A stretch of DNA of 64,000 nt from an uncultured Lachnospiraceae bacterium (GCA_900550475.1 URSA01000014.1:8952-72951), one strand, 5' to 3'; shown: positions 15,462-25,458, counted from the first letter of the stretch. Notes: generated by a model from the letters alone, not told the origin. Numbers and translations: made by a program.

Positions 15462-16784
15462 ATGAGAGATTTGACAAAAGGTAAACCTTCTATCTTAATA
15501 TTGACATTTGCACTGCCGATCTTTCTGGGAAACCTGTTGCAGCTTGCATACAGTCTGGTGGACACCCGCATCGTCGGAAGCTTCTTGGGAGAAGACGCAC
15601 TGGCGGCTGTGGGTGCAACCACCACGCTGAGCAATCTGATCGTCGGTTTTCTACTCGGACTCTGCAACGGCTTTGCCATCCTGACGGCGCAGTATTTCGG
15701 CGCCGGAGACATGGAACGAGTGCGCAAATCCCTGGCGGAGGCATTGAAGATGGGACTGGCGGTTGCCGTTCTGCTGACGGTTGTGGGACTGGTGTTCCTG
15801 CAGCCTATTTTGCGTTTCCTCAATGTGCCGGAGGAGCTTTTGGGCATTGCCGTGGAGTATATTTTTGTAATCATAGCCGGGCTTGTGGCGACGCTTTTGT
15901 ATGACGTTTTTGCAGCGACCCTGCGCGCCATGGGGGATACCCTGATGCCGCTTCTGATTCTGGCGTTTTCCGTTGTGCTGAATATCGGCGGGGACATTCT
16001 GTTTGTGGTGGTATGGGAAACCGGCGTGCGGGGCGCTGCCATTGCAACGGTGCTTTCCCAGGTGATGTCGGTGATTGTCTGCGGCATTTACATGTTCAAA
16101 CGCTACGAGGTGCTTCGGCTGAGCGCTGAGGATTTCGGGCAGAGTGAGGGACAGATGCTGCGCAACATGGCAGGCTCCGGATTTTCCATGGGCTTTATGA
16201 CCTCTCTTGTGAACATCGGTACGCTGACCTTACAGACCTCCATCAACAAGCTGGGACAGGACATCATCATCGCGCACACGGCGGCGCGCAAGATTTCCGA
16301 GATCTTTATGATCATGTTCAGCGTGTTCGGGCAGACCATGGCGACCTACTGCGGACAGAATCTGGGAGCCGGAAAGACGGATCGTATCAGGCGCGGCATC
16401 TGGCTTGCCATTCTTTATACCTGCACATGGTCTGTGCTGACCATGATCGCCAGCTACACCATCGGCCCCCGCCTTGTCAATCTGGTGACGGGAAGCAGCA
16501 ATGAGGTCGTGGTGAAAAATGCCACGGATTATCTGAAATTCGATACCCTTTTCTATTTTGTGACGGCGGTGATCTGCGTGGTGAGAAACGCCATGCAGGG
16601 GCTTGGAGAGCGCATTGTACCGCTTATTTCCAGTTCGCTTGAGATGTTGGGAAAGATTGTGATCGCGGCAACGCTGGTGCCGCTTCTCGGATATACCGGA
16701 ATTATACTTGCGGAGCCCATTGTATGGTTCCTTATGGTGATTCCTCTCCTGATCAAGATATTTAGGATGCCCGTCCTAAAATAA
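15462..16784 (+). CDS. MATE-family multidrug/toxin exporter
   Basis: A 440-aa polytopic membrane protein with about twelve hydrophobic segments in two similar halves. It starts MRDLTKGKPSILILTFALP, a usual start for clostridial MATE proteins (DinF/NorM-like), with VDTRIVGSFLGEDALAAVGAT in the first half and QNLGAGKTDRIRRG in the second. These carriers export cationic compounds in exchange for Na+ or H+; the substrate cannot be told from sequence. The gene stands alone behind the small ORF at 15312. A short CCGC/GCGG hairpin without U tract separates it from the symporter gene. Confidence 0.92.
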   Translation: MRDLTKGKPSILILTFALPIFLGNLLQLAYSLVDTRIVGSFLGEDALAAVGATTTLSNLIVGFLLGLCNGFAILTAQYFGAGDMERVRKSLAEALKMGLAVAVLLTVVGLVFLQPILRFLNVPEELLGIAVEYIFVIIAGLVATLLYDVFAATLRAMGDTLMPLLILAFSVVLNIGGDILFVVVWETGVRGAAIATVLSQVMSVIVCGIYMFKRYEVLRLSAEDFGQSEGQMLRNMAGSGFSMGFMTSLVNIGTLTLQTSINKLGQDIIIAHTAARKISEIFMIMFSVFGQTMATYCGQNLGAGKTDRIRRGIWLAILYTCTWSVLTMIASYTIGPRLVNLVTGSSNEVVVKNATDYLKFDTLFYFVTAVICVVRNAMQGLGERIVPLISSSLEMLGKIVIAATLVPLLGYTGIILAEPIVWFLMVIPLLIKIFRMPVLK

Positions 16785-16825
16785 AACATTAAGCAAAAGC
16801 CGCAAAGCGGCGGAAATGAGGAGAC

Positions 16826-18244
16826 ATGTTAGAAAAAATCACAGAAACAATCAGCAGCATTTTGACAGCAGTGGATGACTTCGTGTGGGGCGTTCCGCTG
16901 ATTGTCCTGATTCTGTCAACCGGCATCTTTTTGACCATACGGCTCAAGGGATTACAGATCACCAAACTGCCGCTTGGAATCAAGTATATGTTTGCCAACG
17001 AGAAGAAGGGCAAGGGTGAGGTGTCCAGCTTTGCGGCGCTTTGTACGGCACTCTCGGCAACCATCGGAACGGGTAATATCGTGGGTGTGGCAACCGCTAT
17101 TGTAGCGGGAGGCCCCGGCGCCCTGTTCTGGATGTGGGTTGCCGCCCTTGTGGGAACCGCAACCAAATACTCCGAGTGCTTACTGGCGGTGAAGTACCGT
17201 GTGTTCGCAAAGGACGGACATATTGTGGGAGGCCCGTTCTACTACATAGAAAACGGTATGGGCAGAAAGTGGAAATGGCTGGCAAAGGTGTTTGCGGTGA
17301 TGGGTATGTGCGTGGGTCTGTTCGGTATCGGTACGTTCACACAGATCAACGGTATTACCAGTGCGGTGAAGGGATTCTTTGACGCGGACAGCACACATAT
17401 GGTACAGTTATTCGGAAGAGAATATTCGTGGAGCGTTGTGATCTCCGGCATCATTCTTACGATTTTTGTTGCGCTGGTGCTGATCGGCGGTTTGCAGAGG
17501 ATTTCCAAGGTGGCGCAGGTGGTTGTGCCGTTCATGGCGATTGCGTATGTATTGACCGCACTTGTCATTCTGATTTTCAATGCAAAGGCAATTCCGGGCG
17601 CTCTTGTGGAGATCGTGGAAGGTGCATTTGGTGTGAGAGCTATGGCGGGCGGTGCGCTCGGCGCGATCCTCATGGCAATGCAGAAGGGTATTGCAAGAGG
17701 TATCTTCTCCAATGAGGCGGGAATCGGAAGTGCGCCCATTGCGGCAGCAGCAGCACAGACGGACGAGCCTGTAAGACAGGGACTGGTTTCCATGCTGGGA
17801 ACCGTCATTGACACGCTGGTGATCTGTACCATGACAGGTCTGGTGGTCGTGATCACGGGAAGCTGGAATGTGGGACTTGACGGTGTGGATGTGACGGATC
17901 GTGCGTTCCAGATGGGTCTGCCCTTCAATCCGCAGATTGCTTCCTTCATCCTGATGGTTTGTCTGATCTTTTTTGCATTCACGACGATTCTGGGATGGGA
18001 TTATTACAGCGAGCGCTGTCTGGAGTATCTGACAGGACACAATCAGAGGGCAGTCAAGATCTATCGCTGGCTCTACATTTTCTGCGTGTTTATCGGCCCA
18101 TACATGACGGTGAAGGCAGTGTGGACGATTGCGGATATCTTCAACGGTCTGATGGCGATCCCCAACCTGATCGCGCTGCTTGCGCTGAACGGTGTTGTGG
18201 TTGCCGAAACCAAGAAGTATTTTGACGGTTTGAAGAAGAAATAG
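16826..18244 (+). CDS. Alanine/glycine:cation symporter (AGCS family)
   Basis: A 472-aa integral membrane protein with the AGCS signature ALSATIGTGNIVGVATAI near residue 75 and GGPGALFWMWVAALVG directly after. Other family stretches are GGPFYYIENGMG, GIARGIFSNEAGIGSAPIAA and ILGWDYYSERC. It imports alanine or glycine with Na+ (AlsT/DagA-like). GAGGAGAC precedes the ATG by a few bases. It is followed 32 nt later by a membrane protein gene on the same strand. Confidence 0.93.
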   Translation: MLEKITETISSILTAVDDFVWGVPLIVLILSTGIFLTIRLKGLQITKLPLGIKYMFANEKKGKGEVSSFAALCTALSATIGTGNIVGVATAIVAGGPGALFWMWVAALVGTATKYSECLLAVKYRVFAKDGHIVGGPFYYIENGMGRKWKWLAKVFAVMGMCVGLFGIGTFTQINGITSAVKGFFDADSTHMVQLFGREYSWSVVISGIILTIFVALVLIGGLQRISKVAQVVVPFMAIAYVLTALVILIFNAKAIPGALVEIVEGAFGVRAMAGGALGAILMAMQKGIARGIFSNEAGIGSAPIAAAAAQTDEPVRQGLVSMLGTVIDTLVICTMTGLVVVITGSWNVGLDGVDVTDRAFQMGLPFNPQIASFILMVCLIFFAFTTILGWDYYSERCLEYLTGHNQRAVKIYRWLYIFCVFIGPYMTVKAVWTIADIFNGLMAIPNLIALLALNGVVVAETKKYFDGLKKK

Positions 18245-18276
18245 AAAATAAGAACAAATAGATTGAAGGAGCAGAC

Positions 18277-19956
18277 ATGCTTACGGTACTGTTGAACTGG
18301 TGTTATATTCTATTTACGGCGTTCTGTCTGGGGTACGGCATATCCCGCCTGACGGAAAGGTACCTGTCCTGCCGGATACGCGGACTGGACAGTGTGCTGA
18401 TGGCGGGGATTGTCGCCGCAACCGTATATGCCCAGTTTTTCAGTATCTTCTGCAAAGTCGGTCTGGCGGCGAATCTTGTGCTGTCGGGCGGCTGCGGCAT
18501 GATCCTGCTCCTTTGTCGTAAAACGCTTTTGCGGGATCTTAAGGCATGGGCGGCAGACTGTGGGAAGCTCAGGCTTCTTGTGGCTGCCGGCCTGTTTCTT
18601 TTGTGGGGCTATTTCACCTCAAGGGGGTATATCCATTACGACAGCGATCTCTACCATGCCCAGAGCATCCGCTGGATCGAGGAGTATGGCGTGGTAAAGG
18701 GGCTTGGAAATCTGCACGAGCGCTTTGCCTACAACAGCGCTTCGTTTGCCCTGTCTGCTCTTTACAGCATGAAATTTCTTCTGGGAAAATCCCTCCACAC
18801 GCTGAGCGGTTTCTTTGCGTTCCTGCTCAGCCTCACCGCCATGGATGTAACGGCGGCATGGAGGAGAAAAAAACTTCTGCTTTCCGACTATGCGCGGATT
18901 GCCGCCATCTATTATCTGACTACCATATGGGACGAGGTGGTTTCCCCCGCATCCGATTACAGCATTATGTGCATGATCTTTTTCATTGTGATCAAATGGC
19001 TCGGGGAGCTGGAGCGGCAGCGGGAGACAAAGGAGGAGAACTGTGCGCCCTATGCGCTTCTGTGCGTGGCGGGCGTATATGCACTGACCCTGAAGCTGAC
19101 GGCGGGGCTGATTCTGTTACTGCTGATCAAGCCTGCATATCTTCTGCTGCGGGACAGGCGTTTTAAGGAGATCGGGATTTATCTTGGGACAGGACTTCTG
19201 GTGGCGGCGCCGTGGGTGATCAGGACGGTGTTGATCTCGGGCTGGCTGGTTTATCCGTTTCCGGCACTGGATCTGTTTTCTTTTGACTGGAAGATGAGCG
19301 CGGAGGTGGCGCAGGTGGATGCGGCGCAGATCAAGACCTGGGCAAGGGGACTTTATGATGCCGCCAAGATCGGTGTCCCCTTTTCGGAATGGTTTCCCGC
19401 GTGGTTTTTACGGGAGCTGACCGGGACGGAGAAGCTGTTGATCGGAGCCGATCTTGCGGGCTGTGTTTTCACGGCAGTCTGCGCGTTGGCGGCTCTGGTG
19501 CGGCGCATGGTCTCTCACGAAAAGCAGCCCCGGAAGGACGAGCTGCTGGTGCTGGGTACGCTTTGCTGTTCCTACCTGTTTTGGCAGCTCAGCGCGCCCA
19601 TGGTGCGTTACGGCTACGCCTACATTTTGCTTGTGGCGGCGCTTGGTGTGGGATATGCGGCACAGAGCCGGCTTCGACGGGACGGACTGCTCCGCTGCCT
19701 GATCCTTCTGTATGGAATCTACAAGCTGGGCATGATGGGGCTTTATGTGAAGGACACCTGTACCGACGACCGCTATCTCTGGCAGACGGACTACGGCACC
19801 TACGAGCTTGGCAGCTACGAAGTGGGGGGCATCACCTTTTACTATCCCATGCAGGGAGACCGCACCGGATATGAACCGTTTCCGGCAGCACCCGCACAGG
19901 GCAGGTTTGAGCTAAGAGGGGACGATCTTTCCGACGGTTTCCGTTCCGGGCGTTAA
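18277..19956 (+). CDS. Polytopic membrane protein, LIC_10190-like
   Basis: A 559-aa protein with at least ten hydrophobic segments. After the first three segments comes an outside loop with GYIHYDSDLYHAQSIRWIEEYG (residues 113-134), the Asp-x-Asp type loop found in GT-C-fold glycosyltransferases and in the LIC_10190 family of membrane proteins. A role in transferring a lipid-linked sugar is thus possible but not shown. The last 45 bases overlap the 3' end of the convergent LysR gene. GGAGCAG precedes the ATG. The family name is a tentative recognition. Confidence 0.6.
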   Translation: MLTVLLNWCYILFTAFCLGYGISRLTERYLSCRIRGLDSVLMAGIVAATVYAQFFSIFCKVGLAANLVLSGGCGMILLLCRKTLLRDLKAWAADCGKLRLLVAAGLFLLWGYFTSRGYIHYDSDLYHAQSIRWIEEYGVVKGLGNLHERFAYNSASFALSALYSMKFLLGKSLHTLSGFFAFLLSLTAMDVTAAWRRKKLLLSDYARIAAIYYLTTIWDEVVSPASDYSIMCMIFFIVIKWLGELERQRETKEENCAPYALLCVAGVYALTLKLTAGLILLLLIKPAYLLLRDRRFKEIGIYLGTGLLVAAPWVIRTVLISGWLVYPFPALDLFSFDWKMSAEVAQVDAAQIKTWARGLYDAAKIGVPFSEWFPAWFLRELTGTEKLLIGADLAGCVFTAVCALAALVRRMVSHEKQPRKDELLVLGTLCCSYLFWQLSAPMVRYGYAYILLVAALGVGYAAQSRLRRDGLLRCLILLYGIYKLGMMGLYVKDTCTDDRYLWQTDYGTYELGSYEVGGITFYYPMQGDRTGYEPFPAAPAQGRFELRGDDLSDGFRSGR

Positions 19957-20847
19957 AAAGGCTTTTTTACACAGGGAGAGAAAACATTTGGTTTCCTCGG
20001 AGCGGTCCCTGCGCTTATGGTAGATTCCGTAGGAGAGCGTGGGCGCGTTCTCAAGGGGAATATAGAGAAGAGATGTCTCGCGTAACGGCATGATGTCAAA
20101 GACCATGGTAAGCCCCAGACCTGCTTTTGCCAGTGTCAGGGCAGCCTCCGTGCTCTCGCAGAAATACAGATCCTTGGGAGCGTGGCTGTCCGCCATGGGC
20201 TTCTGCAGTTCAAACAGGGCGGGGGAGATCCGGAAGGGCTCCTGCAGGATCATTTTATGGGAAAGCAGGTCTTCCTTTTTGAGAACGGGCTGACCGGAAA
20301 GCGGATGTGCGGACGACATGGCGCACATGACGCGGGTATGCAGCAGTTCGCAGTAGGCATAGTCCTTCTTGAGCAGACGCTCATTTTCAAAATCAAACAT
20401 TACATCGATGGTGCCGTTCTCCAAAAGATTCGCCAGAGAGTGGAAAGGAACCGTTTTCAAAAAGGGGTGTATCCGGGGAAAGCGTTCCGAAAAGGCGCGC
20501 AGGATATCCGGCAGCATCATAAGCTCCGAGGTGCCGTGGCAGCCGACGGAAAACGAGGAGAAGCTTTCGTCGGAATCTCTGGCAAAACGGGATTTTGCCA
20601 ACCGGGTGGCCTGCAGGATGCTCTCTGCGTCCGGCAAAAACATGCGGCCGTCCTGGGTCAGGCTGACCTGCCTTGTGGTGCGGCTGAACAGCTTGACCGT
20701 CAGCTCCGTTTCCAGTGCGTTGATCTGGTGGGTGACGGCGGGCTGCGTGATGTGCAGTTCCTCTGCGGCGCGGGCAAAGTTCAGATAGTTTGCCACCGCA
20801 ACAAAACATTCTAATTGCGCTGTGTTCACAGTGTACCTCTCATTCAT
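19912..20847 (-). CDS. LysR-family transcriptional regulator
   Basis: A 311-aa protein with the LysR winged helix-turn-helix at residues 8-67: LECFVAVANYLNFARAAEEL followed by HITQPAVTHQINALETEL and KLFSRTTRQVSLT. The rest is a periplasmic-binding-like effector domain; the ligand is unknown. It is divergent from the ABC exporter operon at 20943 with 95 bp between the start codons, the usual place for a LysR target. That gap holds ATAAAAAAATTTTAT, an A/T inverted repeat near the LysR start that could be its operator. Its 3' end overlaps the preceding membrane protein gene by 45 bp. Confidence 0.93.
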   Translation of the reverse strand: MNERYTVNTAQLECFVAVANYLNFARAAEELHITQPAVTHQINALETELTVKLFSRTTRQVSLTQDGRMFLPDAESILQATRLAKSRFARDSDESFSSFSVGCHGTSELMMLPDILRAFSERFPRIHPFLKTVPFHSLANLLENGTIDVMFDFENERLLKKDYAYCELLHTRVMCAMSSAHPLSGQPVLKKEDLLSHKMILQEPFRISPALFELQKPMADSHAPKDLYFCESTEAALTLAKAGLGLTMVFDIMPLRETSLLYIPLENAPTLSYGIYHKRRDRSEETKCFLSLCKKAFLTPGTETVGKIVPS

Positions 20848-20942
20848 AAAAAAATTTTATTAATAATAACATTTTTTAAATTCACTTGCAAACAAAAATG
20901 CGTTACAGTAGTAAGCGTAGAAGTAGAAGAGGAGTGAAGAAA
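20848..20942. promoter_or_regulatory. Divergent control region between lysR-type gene and ABC exporter
   Basis: The 95 bp is very A/T rich. An inverted repeat ATAAAA-AAA-TTTTAT lies next to the LysR start, and TTGCAA (20886-20891) with TAGTAA 17 bp on is a weak promoter pointing to the exporter. The arrangement fits LysR control; the site itself is a guess. Confidence 0.4.
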
Positions 20943-22685
20943 ATGATTCGTAAAATTACACAACATGTAAAGCAATACAAGAAGGCGTCCCTTCTCACGC
21001 CGCTGTTTGCCGCGCTGGAGGTCGTGATGGAGGTACTGGTCCCGTTCGTGATGGCGTCCATTGTGGATAAGGGCATTGAAAAGGGAGATATGGGGGCGGT
21101 TCTGCTGTATGGGGGAACCATGCTCCTGCTTGCCATGTGCAGTCTTTTGTTCGGCGTGCTGGCAGGAAAATACGCCGCTGCCGCCTCCGCGGGTCTTGCC
21201 TGTAACCTGCGGGACGCCATGTATGAAAATATACAGCGTTTTTCGTTTTCCAACATCGACAAGTTCAGCACGGCGGGGCTGATCACGAGAATGACCACGG
21301 ATGTGACCAACCTGCAGAACGCATACCAGATGGTGATCCGCATTGCGGTGCGGGCGCCCTTCATGCTGATCTGCAGCATGTGCATGTGCCTGTTCATCAA
21401 TGCGAGGATCAGCCTGATCTTTGTGGTTGCCATTGTCTTTCTGGCGTTCTTCCTGATGCTGATCATCTCTCTGGTGACAAAGGTGTTTGATGTGGTCTTT
21501 AAAAAGTACGACGACCTGAACGCCAGTGTGCAGGAGAATGTGACTGCGATCCGGGTGGTCAAGGCGTTTGTCAGGGAGGATTTTGAGAAAGAAAAGTTCA
21601 ATCTGGCGGCGAACAATCTGTACCGCCTGTTTGTGAAGGCGGAGGGAATCCTTGCGTTCAACAACCCCATTATGATGACCGCCATATACGGCTGCGTGCT
21701 GGCGCTGTCATGGTTCGGCGCGAAGTATGTGGTGCAGGGAAATATGACCACGGGGGAGCTGACCTCCATGTTCAGCTACATTATGGGAATCCTGATGTCC
21801 CTGATGATGCTTTCCATGATCTTTGTCATTCTGACCATGAGCCTTGCCAGCGCAAGGAGAATCGTGGAGGTACTGGATGAAGAGCCGGATTTAAAGAATG
21901 TAGAGCACCCGGTGGAGGAGATCCCCGACGGCAGCATCGATTTCGACCATGTTTCCTTCTCCTACAAGGCGGACAGCGAAAAGGAGACGCTGCGGGATAT
22001 CGACCTGCATATCGGGGCGGGGGAGACAATCGGCGTGATCGGCGGAACGGGCTGCGGAAAATCCAGTCTGGTAGCGCTGATCAGCAGACTCTATGATGTG
22101 ACGGAGGGTACGGTCAGCGTAGGCGGAAGAGATGTAAAGGAGTACGATATGGAAGCGCTGCGTGACAATGTGGCGGTAGTACTGCAGAAAAACGTCCTTT
22201 TCTCCGGCACGATTCTGGAAAACCTAAGATGGGGCAACGAGAATGCCACGGAGGAGGAATGTCGTGAGGCATGCCAAAACGCCTGCGCGGATGAGTTTAT
22301 CGAACAGATGCCGGACAAATACAATACCTATATCGAGCAGGGCGGCACGAATGTGTCGGGCGGACAGAAACAGCGTCTGTGCATTGCAAGGGCGTTGCTG
22401 AAAAAGCCCAAGATCCTGATTCTGGATGACTCCACCAGCGCGGTGGACACGGCGACCGACGCCAGAATCCGCAAAGCGTTTGCACAGGAGATTCCGGGAA
22501 CTACCAAAATCATCATTGCACAGCGTATTTCCAGCGTGCAGGATGCAGACCGGATCGTGGTGCTTGAGGACGGCAGGATCGACGGCATCGGCACCCATGA
22601 AGAGCTGCTTGAGGCCAATGCCATCTACCGCGAGATTTATGACACCCAGATAAAGGGTGGCGGCGATTTTGACGAGAATGCCTGA
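20943..22685 (+). CDS. Heterodimeric ABC exporter, subunit with degenerate catalytic site
   Basis: A 580-aa half transporter: six-helix membrane domain (residues about 15-300) and nucleotide-binding domain. Walker A is GGTGCGKSS near residue 367, signature VSGGQKQRL, Walker B ends LILDDSTSAVD near 490-500. The residue after the Walker B aspartate is Asp in place of the catalytic Glu, the known mark of the degenerate site in heterodimeric exporters (LmrCD, BmrCD, TM287/288). The partner follows 14 nt later. GGAG lies upstream of the ATG at 20943; a longer frame from 20886 is not supported. Likely drug or lipid export. Confidence 0.92.
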   Translation: MIRKITQHVKQYKKASLLTPLFAALEVVMEVLVPFVMASIVDKGIEKGDMGAVLLYGGTMLLLAMCSLLFGVLAGKYAAAASAGLACNLRDAMYENIQRFSFSNIDKFSTAGLITRMTTDVTNLQNAYQMVIRIAVRAPFMLICSMCMCLFINARISLIFVVAIVFLAFFLMLIISLVTKVFDVVFKKYDDLNASVQENVTAIRVVKAFVREDFEKEKFNLAANNLYRLFVKAEGILAFNNPIMMTAIYGCVLALSWFGAKYVVQGNMTTGELTSMFSYIMGILMSLMMLSMIFVILTMSLASARRIVEVLDEEPDLKNVEHPVEEIPDGSIDFDHVSFSYKADSEKETLRDIDLHIGAGETIGVIGGTGCGKSSLVALISRLYDVTEGTVSVGGRDVKEYDMEALRDNVAVVLQKNVLFSGTILENLRWGNENATEEECREACQNACADEFIEQMPDKYNTYIEQGGTNVSGGQKQRLCIARALLKKPKILILDDSTSAVDTATDARIRKAFAQEIPGTTKIIIAQRISSVQDADRIVVLEDGRIDGIGTHEELLEANAIYREIYDTQIKGGGDFDENA

Positions 22686-22699
22686 GGAAGGAGCGGAAT

Positions 22700-24547
22700 A
22701 TGAAACGAGTTTTTCAATATATGTGGAAAGATTATAAATTTTCTTTTCTTGTGGTGGTAGTCTGCATCATCGTGTCGGCGATCGCCAATGTGCAGGGGCT
22801 CACCTTTATGCAGGTGCTGATCGACGACTATATCACGCCCATGGCGGGAAATCCCAACCCGGATTTTGCGGGGCTTGCGTCGGCAATCCTGAAGCTGGCG
22901 GCGATCTTTGCGGTCGGTATCCTCTGCGCTTACCTTTACAACCGCATTATGGTCAATATCGGACAGGGAACCATGCGCAATCTGCGTATCAGCCTGTTTT
23001 CTTCCATGGAAGCCCTGCCCATCAAGTATTTTGACACCCACGCCCATGGAGATATCATGTCGGTTTACACAAATGATGTGGATACGCTCAGACAGCTGAT
23101 CAGCCAGAGCATTCCCCAGACGATCAACTCCGCTGTGACCATCGTCACGGTATTCTGGGGAATGATCAACATGAATATACCTCTGACGGTTCTGGCGCTT
23201 GTGATGGTCGGGCTCATGCTGGTGGTCACAAAGAAGCTGGGCGGAAAATCGGGCTTTTATTTCAAGGAACAGCAGAAGGCGATCGGCCGTGTGAACGGCT
23301 ACATCGAGGAGATGATGGAGGGGCAGAAGGTTGTCAAGGTGTTCTGCCATGAGGAGAAGAGTCTGGAGGAGTTTAAAAAGATCAACGAGGAGCTCAGGGT
23401 CAGCGCGGATCACGCCAATAAATTTGCCAACATCCTGATGCCGGTAAACGGCAATCTGGGAAATATCAGCTATGTGCTCTGTGCCGTGATGGGAGGTGTG
23501 CTGGCGTCAAACGGCTACACGGGGCTGACGCTGGGAGCTTTGATTTCCTTCCTCACACTGAACCGGAACTTTACCCAGCCCATCACCCAGATCAGCCAGC
23601 AGATCAACTCCATCGTGATGGCGGGAGCCGGTGCGGCGAGAGTGTTTGCCCTGATGGATGAGAAGCCAGAGACGGACGAGGGCTATGTGGAGCTGGTGAA
23701 CGCGAAAAAGGCGGCAGACGGTACGCTTACGGAGACTGCGGAGAGAACCGGTCTCTGGGCATGGAAGCACCCGCACAAGGCGGACAACAGCGTCACCTAT
23801 ACAGAGCTGACCGGAGATGTGGTGTTTGATGATGTGGACTTCGGCTATGACGACAAGAAGATCGTGCTGCATAATATCAAAATGTTTGCCGCACCGGGGG
23901 AGAAGATTGCCTTCGTGGGAAGCACCGGAGCGGGAAAGACCACTATTACCAACCTGATCAACCGCTTTTATGACATTCAGGACGGAAAGATCCGCTACGA
24001 CGGAATCAACATCAACAAGATCAAAAAGGCGGATCTGCGCCGTTCCCTCGGAATCGTGCTGCAGGACACCCACCTTTTCACCGGCACGGTGATGGAAAAC
24101 ATCCGCTACGGAAGACTGGATGCCACGGACGAGGAGTGCAGGGCGGCGGCAAGGCTCGCCAATGCGGACGGCTTTATCTCGCGTCTGCCGGAGGGCTATG
24201 ATACCATGCTGACCGGGGACGGAAGCAACTTAAGTCAGGGACAGAGGCAGCTTCTTGCCATTGCCAGGGCGGCGGTGGCGGATCCCCCCGTGCTGATTCT
24301 GGACGAGGCAACCTCCTCCATCGACACGAGAACCGAGAGTCTGGTGCAGCAGGGCATGGACAGACTGATGCAGGGCAGAACCACCTTTGTCATTGCGCAC
24401 AGGCTTTCCACCATCCGCAACGCAGACTGCATCATGGTCATGGAGCAGGGCCGCATCATAGAGCGGGGCAGCCACGACGGGCTGATCGCAGCGGGCGGCA
24501 GATACTATCAGCTTTACACTGGACATTTTGCGCCGGGCGTGGTATAA
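22700..24547 (+). CDS. Heterodimeric ABC exporter, catalytically complete subunit
   Basis: A 615-aa half transporter with an N-terminal six-helix domain and a nucleotide-binding domain. Walker A is VGSTGAGKTT near residue 406, signature LSQGQRQLL near 510, Walker B LILDEATSSID near 532 with the catalytic Glu. Between membrane and ATPase domain is an insertion of about 30 residues (KKAADGTLTETAERTG region) as seen in YheH/LmrD-type subunits. It pairs with the subunit at 20943, whose own site lacks the Glu. AGGAAGGAG precedes the ATG. Confidence 0.93.
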   Translation: MKRVFQYMWKDYKFSFLVVVVCIIVSAIANVQGLTFMQVLIDDYITPMAGNPNPDFAGLASAILKLAAIFAVGILCAYLYNRIMVNIGQGTMRNLRISLFSSMEALPIKYFDTHAHGDIMSVYTNDVDTLRQLISQSIPQTINSAVTIVTVFWGMINMNIPLTVLALVMVGLMLVVTKKLGGKSGFYFKEQQKAIGRVNGYIEEMMEGQKVVKVFCHEEKSLEEFKKINEELRVSADHANKFANILMPVNGNLGNISYVLCAVMGGVLASNGYTGLTLGALISFLTLNRNFTQPITQISQQINSIVMAGAGAARVFALMDEKPETDEGYVELVNAKKAADGTLTETAERTGLWAWKHPHKADNSVTYTELTGDVVFDDVDFGYDDKKIVLHNIKMFAAPGEKIAFVGSTGAGKTTITNLINRFYDIQDGKIRYDGININKIKKADLRRSLGIVLQDTHLFTGTVMENIRYGRLDATDEECRAAARLANADGFISRLPEGYDTMLTGDGSNLSQGQRQLLAIARAAVADPPVLILDEATSSIDTRTESLVQQGMDRLMQGRTTFVIAHRLSTIRNADCIMVMEQGRIIERGSHDGLIAAGGRYYQLYTGHFAPGVV

Positions 24548-24586
24548 GAAAGGAAAAAACATGAGGGGAAAGGAACAGGTGAAAAG

Positions 24587-25450
24587 ATGAGGATCGGAGC
24601 ACTGGAGGCAGGCGGCACCAAGATGGTTTGCGCCGTAGGAAACGAGCATGGAGAGATTGAGAGAAGGGTAAGCCTTCCCACCCGGACACCGGAGGAGACC
24701 ATGCCGGAGATGATCGACTTTTTTAAGCAGGAGCGGATCGGGGCGTTGGGAATCGGCTGCTTCGGTCCCATCAACCCGGTCAAGGGGACGCCTTATTACG
24801 GATATATCACCTCCACGCCCAAAAAGTCATGGCAGTATTATAACATTGTGGGCACCTTTGAGGAGGCGCTGCACTGTCCCGTGGGCTTTGACACGGATGT
24901 GAATGCGGCTGCGCTGGGCGAAGCCTCCTACGGGATTACCAAGGGACTGCAGAACAGCATTTATGTGACGGTGGGAACCGGGATCGGCGTGGGAGTCTAT
25001 GCGGACGGAAAGCTGCTGCACGGAATGACCCACCCGGAGGCGGGGCATATCTATCTAAAGCGGCATCCGAAAGATGCCTTTGCCGGAGGCTGCCCGTTCC
25101 ATGGGGACTGTCTGGAAGGGCTGGCAGCAGGACCGGCGATCGAGAAGCGCTGGGGGAAAAAGGGCGTGGAACTCACGGACAGAAAAGAGGTCTGGGAGCT
25201 GGAGGCTTGGTATCTTGCACAGGCATGCGCAAACTACTGTATGCTCTATTCCCCGGAGAGGATCGTGCTGGGTGGCGGCGTGATGAAGCAGCCTTCTCTG
25301 CTGCCCATGATCCGCGAAGCGTTTCCGAAACACCTTGCCGGCTACATCCGCACCGAGAAGGTGGAGGATGTGGAGAACTACATCGTGCCGGCAAGTCTCG
25401 GTGACAATCAGGCAGTGCTGGGCTGTCTCAGGCTGGCTTTGGGAGAGTGA
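24587..25450 (+). CDS. ROK-family sugar kinase, fructokinase-like
   Basis: A 287-aa kinase of the ROK family. It starts MRIGALEAGGTKMVCAVG with the phosphate-binding loop and has DVNAAALGEASYG, the VTVGTGIGVGV glycine motif, and a zinc site HIYLKRHP...GGCPFHGDCLEGLAAGPA. The HxxxC-CxFHGDC arrangement and total length fit the bacterial fructokinase subgroup (GmuE/ScrK-like) rather than glucokinase. It probably phosphorylates fructose or mannose. The start overlaps a nine-codon ORF (ATG at 24561). The gene is not linked to a sugar transporter here and lies tail to tail with the P-type ATPase. Confidence 0.88.
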   Translation: MRIGALEAGGTKMVCAVGNEHGEIERRVSLPTRTPEETMPEMIDFFKQERIGALGIGCFGPINPVKGTPYYGYITSTPKKSWQYYNIVGTFEEALHCPVGFDTDVNAAALGEASYGITKGLQNSIYVTVGTGIGVGVYADGKLLHGMTHPEAGHIYLKRHPKDAFAGGCPFHGDCLEGLAAGPAIEKRWGKKGVELTDRKEVWELEAWYLAQACANYCMLYSPERIVLGGGVMKQPSLLPMIREAFPKHLAGYIRTEKVEDVENYIVPASLGDNQAVLGCLRLALGE

Positions 25451-25458
25451 CCGGAATG

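Noticed and set aside
24561..24590. A nine-codon ORF overlapping the ROK kinase start (ATGA)
   Set aside because: Too short to judge; it probably arises by chance from the purine-rich ribosome-site region.
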